Source of the DNA: an uncultured Cellvibrio sp. | Lineage (GTDB): Bacteria; Pseudomonadota; Gammaproteobacteria; Pseudomonadales; Cellvibrionaceae | Length of the DNA: 40,241 nt | Assembly (NCBI GenBank): GCA_946481735.1 | Contig: CAMLOU010000021.1 | Coordinates: 1 to 40,241, forward strand | Direction of reading: 5' to 3' | Shown: piece after piece, positions 38,914 to 40,241 of the stretch | Numbering within the stretch: the stretch's first letter is position 1 | Layout of the letters: the number at the start of each line of letters is the position of its first letter | Program-made: the position numbers and the translations under genes | Notes under the pieces: model-generated | Databases searched by the model: none | Told to the model about the DNA's origin: nothing | Seen by the model: the letters and a program-made list of their open reading frames with translations, nothing else

Positions 38914-39885
38914 ATGGCATTACTCGATCAACCAAAAAAGAATTTTTATAAGTTCAGATACTATTTGCGTGGTGGGCTGAACTATCTCGTCCCTCCTAAA
39001 ATATGGCAGCGTCGGTTGGATGATATATTGAGGTCGTTTGATCGGCTGAGCCCGGCCGAGCAACAGGCGATCATGCAGCGTGTTAATTATTACAATAAAT
39101 TGCAGTCACCATTTGTACTGCCGGAAAAACTGAACTTTGAAAATCAACTGTACACCGGCAAGAAAAGTGCCGCTTATACACTGGACTTTAAATCGTTGAT
39201 TCGTTATTTCCCCAAGGATATTTCTTACTCCTACCTTTTTGGAGATATTGTTGATGTGCCGGATGTTCCCACTTTTTTAAAAAGCCGCCCGATTCGTGCG
39301 GATCAGAGTAATGAAAACTCTGTGTTGCTAAAATTGAACAAGATCCGACATTACTACGTGGTAAAAGATGGGCTTGGGTTTGACCAGAAAGTTCCCAAAC
39401 TTATGTGGCGAGGAAAATCGAATCAGCCAGAGCGCATCACGTTGCTTGAGCGGTTTTACAATAATCCTGTATGTGATTTTGGTGACACGCATCATAAGGG
39501 AAAACGTACCATCTATGAGCGCCCCTTCCTGTCTATTCCACAACAACTCTCGTATCGCTACATTCTCAGTATCGAAGGTAAGGATGTGGCTACCAACTTG
39601 AAATGGATCATGGCTTCAAATTCGTTATGCTTTATGCGTAGGCCTCGCTATGAAACCTGGTTTATGGAAGGGAGTCTGGTTCCGGGAAAACACTATGTAT
39701 TGTTACAAGATGATCATTCTGACATCGAAGAAAAAGTAAATTATTACAATAATAATCCTGATGTAGCTAAAGAAATCGTAAGGAATGCAAATAACCACGT
39801 TGCCCAGTTTTTTAAAGAAAATGAAGAAAAAATGGTATCGCTGCTCGTAATGCAAAAATACTTTCAGTTATCCGGTCAGCTTTAG
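38914..39885 (+). CDS. CAP10/GT90-like glycosyltransferase (LpsA-type)
   Basis: Probably a cytoplasmic or membrane-associated transferase of LPS core or other surface glycan, of the lipopolysaccharide A protein (LpsA)/CAP10 family. The 323-residue protein shows the family's C-terminal half: KVPKLMWRGKSNQPERITLLERFYNNP, LSIPQQLSYRYILSIEGKDVATNLKWIMASNSLCFMR, and VPGKHYVLLQDDHSDIEEKVNYYNNNP, with no transmembrane segment. The frame stays open upstream to 38842, but the ATG at 38914 has AGG 9 nt upstream and starts a polar sequence. The donor and acceptor sugars cannot be told. It lies 21 bp before a heptosyltransferase gene, suggesting an LPS operon. The A+T content is higher than to the left. 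Confidence 0.82.
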   Translation: MALLDQPKKNFYKFRYYLRGGLNYLVPPKIWQRRLDDILRSFDRLSPAEQQAIMQRVNYYNKLQSPFVLPEKLNFENQLYTGKKSAAYTLDFKSLIRYFPKDISYSYLFGDIVDVPDVPTFLKSRPIRADQSNENSVLLKLNKIRHYYVVKDGLGFDQKVPKLMWRGKSNQPERITLLERFYNNPVCDFGDTHHKGKRTIYERPFLSIPQQLSYRYILSIEGKDVATNLKWIMASNSLCFMRRPRYETWFMEGSLVPGKHYVLLQDDHSDIEEKVNYYNNNPDVAKEIVRNANNHVAQFFKENEEKMVSLLVMQKYFQLSGQL

Positions 39886-39906
39886 TGAGGAAAAACAAGA
39901 GTCAAA

Positions 39907-40241
39907 ATGCAAATTAGAAGAATACTGGTTATACGCTTTCGTCGGGTAGGAGATGCTGTATTGTCTTCAGTGCTCTGTAGTAACTTGCGTAAAAGCTTTC
40001 CCCATGCAGTTATTGATTATGTTCTTAACGAAAATATAGCACCATTATTTGAAGGGCATCCAGATATAGACAATGTCGTAGCGTTCAGTGATAAAGATAA
40101 CGGAAATATCTTACGATTTGTTAGACGAACCTGGACACAGGTGAGAGCGAATCATTATGATGTGATAATCGATACAAGAAGTACTGTTCGAACTCTGCTG
40201 TTCTCATTATTTTCACTGTCTACACCTTATAGAATTGGGAC
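39907..40241 (+). CDS. GT9-family heptosyltransferase, 3'-truncated
   Basis: Partial gene running off the right edge; 111 full codons are visible. The N-terminus MQIRRILVIRFRRVGDAVLSSVLCSNLRKSFP is the first beta-alpha unit of glycosyltransferase family 9 (ADP-heptose--LPS heptosyltransferases WaaC/WaaF/WaaQ), where R-x-x-x-G-D binds near the donor, followed by an HPDIDNVVAF and YDVIIDTRSTVRT pattern usual in the family. It should add heptose or a related sugar to lipid A-core at the inner membrane, but which acceptor cannot be said. AAGAG lies 5 nt before the ATG. It starts 21 bp after the GT90-like gene and shares its A+T-rich composition. Confidence 0.85.
   Translation, partial: MQIRRILVIRFRRVGDAVLSSVLCSNLRKSFPHAVIDYVLNENIAPLFEGHPDIDNVVAFSDKDNGNILRFVRRTWTQVRANHYDVIIDTRSTVRTLLFSLFSLSTPYRIG

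Overview
The window looks like chromosomal DNA from a gammaproteobacterium close to Pseudomonas, most plausibly Cellvibrio or another Cellvibrionaceae. This is an inference. The gene order cspD-clpS-clpA-infA-bpt-aat and purB-hflD-mnmA-nudJ-rluE | icd follows the Pseudomonas/E. coli arrangement. The isocitrate dehydrogenase is the 741-residue monomeric type. Glucose catabolism is laid out as an Entner-Doudoroff block. Two carbohydrate-active enzymes (GH105 and GH84) point to a polysaccharide degrader. Nearly all of the window is core chromosome. No insertion sequence, prophage, integrase or CRISPR array was seen.

Layout: 1-5133 holds the 3' part of tadA and, convergent to it, the minus-strand cluster rluE-nudJ-mnmA-hflD-purB (tRNA and rRNA modification, nucleotide hydrolysis, purine synthesis). 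5134-7680 is icd with a long leader and a strong terminator. 7857-13252 is the protein-turnover block: cspD, clpS-clpA, infA and both N-degron aminoacyl-protein transferases (bpt, aat). ClpS and ClpA read the N-degrons that Bpt and Aat make. 13301-14722 is ppnN. 14839-16697 is a HipBA toxin-antitoxin module behind four evenly spaced operator-like sites, with an esterase gene 18 bp downstream. 17430-19824 holds two minus-strand glycoside hydrolases, a GH105 lipoprotein and a GH84 protein with no signal peptide.

20224-29589 is the central sugar block, all on the plus strand: pgi, edd, zwf-pgl-eda, gap and pykA. It takes fructose-6-P or glucose-6-P through 6-phosphogluconate and KDPG to glyceraldehyde-3-P and pyruvate, then on to PEP and pyruvate. 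No phosphofructokinase, glucokinase or HexR gene is present. 29702-35339 carries an M23-family peptidase, a Trm112-like small protein, alaS, lysC and csrA. A tRNA-Ser(GCU) follows, as in the E. coli csrA-serV order. valS is convergent with it. From 38914 to the right edge, a more A+T-rich segment begins an LPS/surface-glycan locus (a CAP10/GT90-like glycosyltransferase and a truncated GT9 heptosyltransferase).

The least ordinary signals are regulatory: the HipB-like operator array at 14839-14975, palindromes over the likely icd and edd promoters, a consensus promoter with a 220-nt leader before pgi, a 14-bp hairpin between edd and zwf, and a near-consensus CsrA site in the csrA leader. No convincing novel multi-gene system was found. 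The hipBA-esterase arrangement and the unsecreted stand-alone GH84 enzyme are the best candidates for follow-up.
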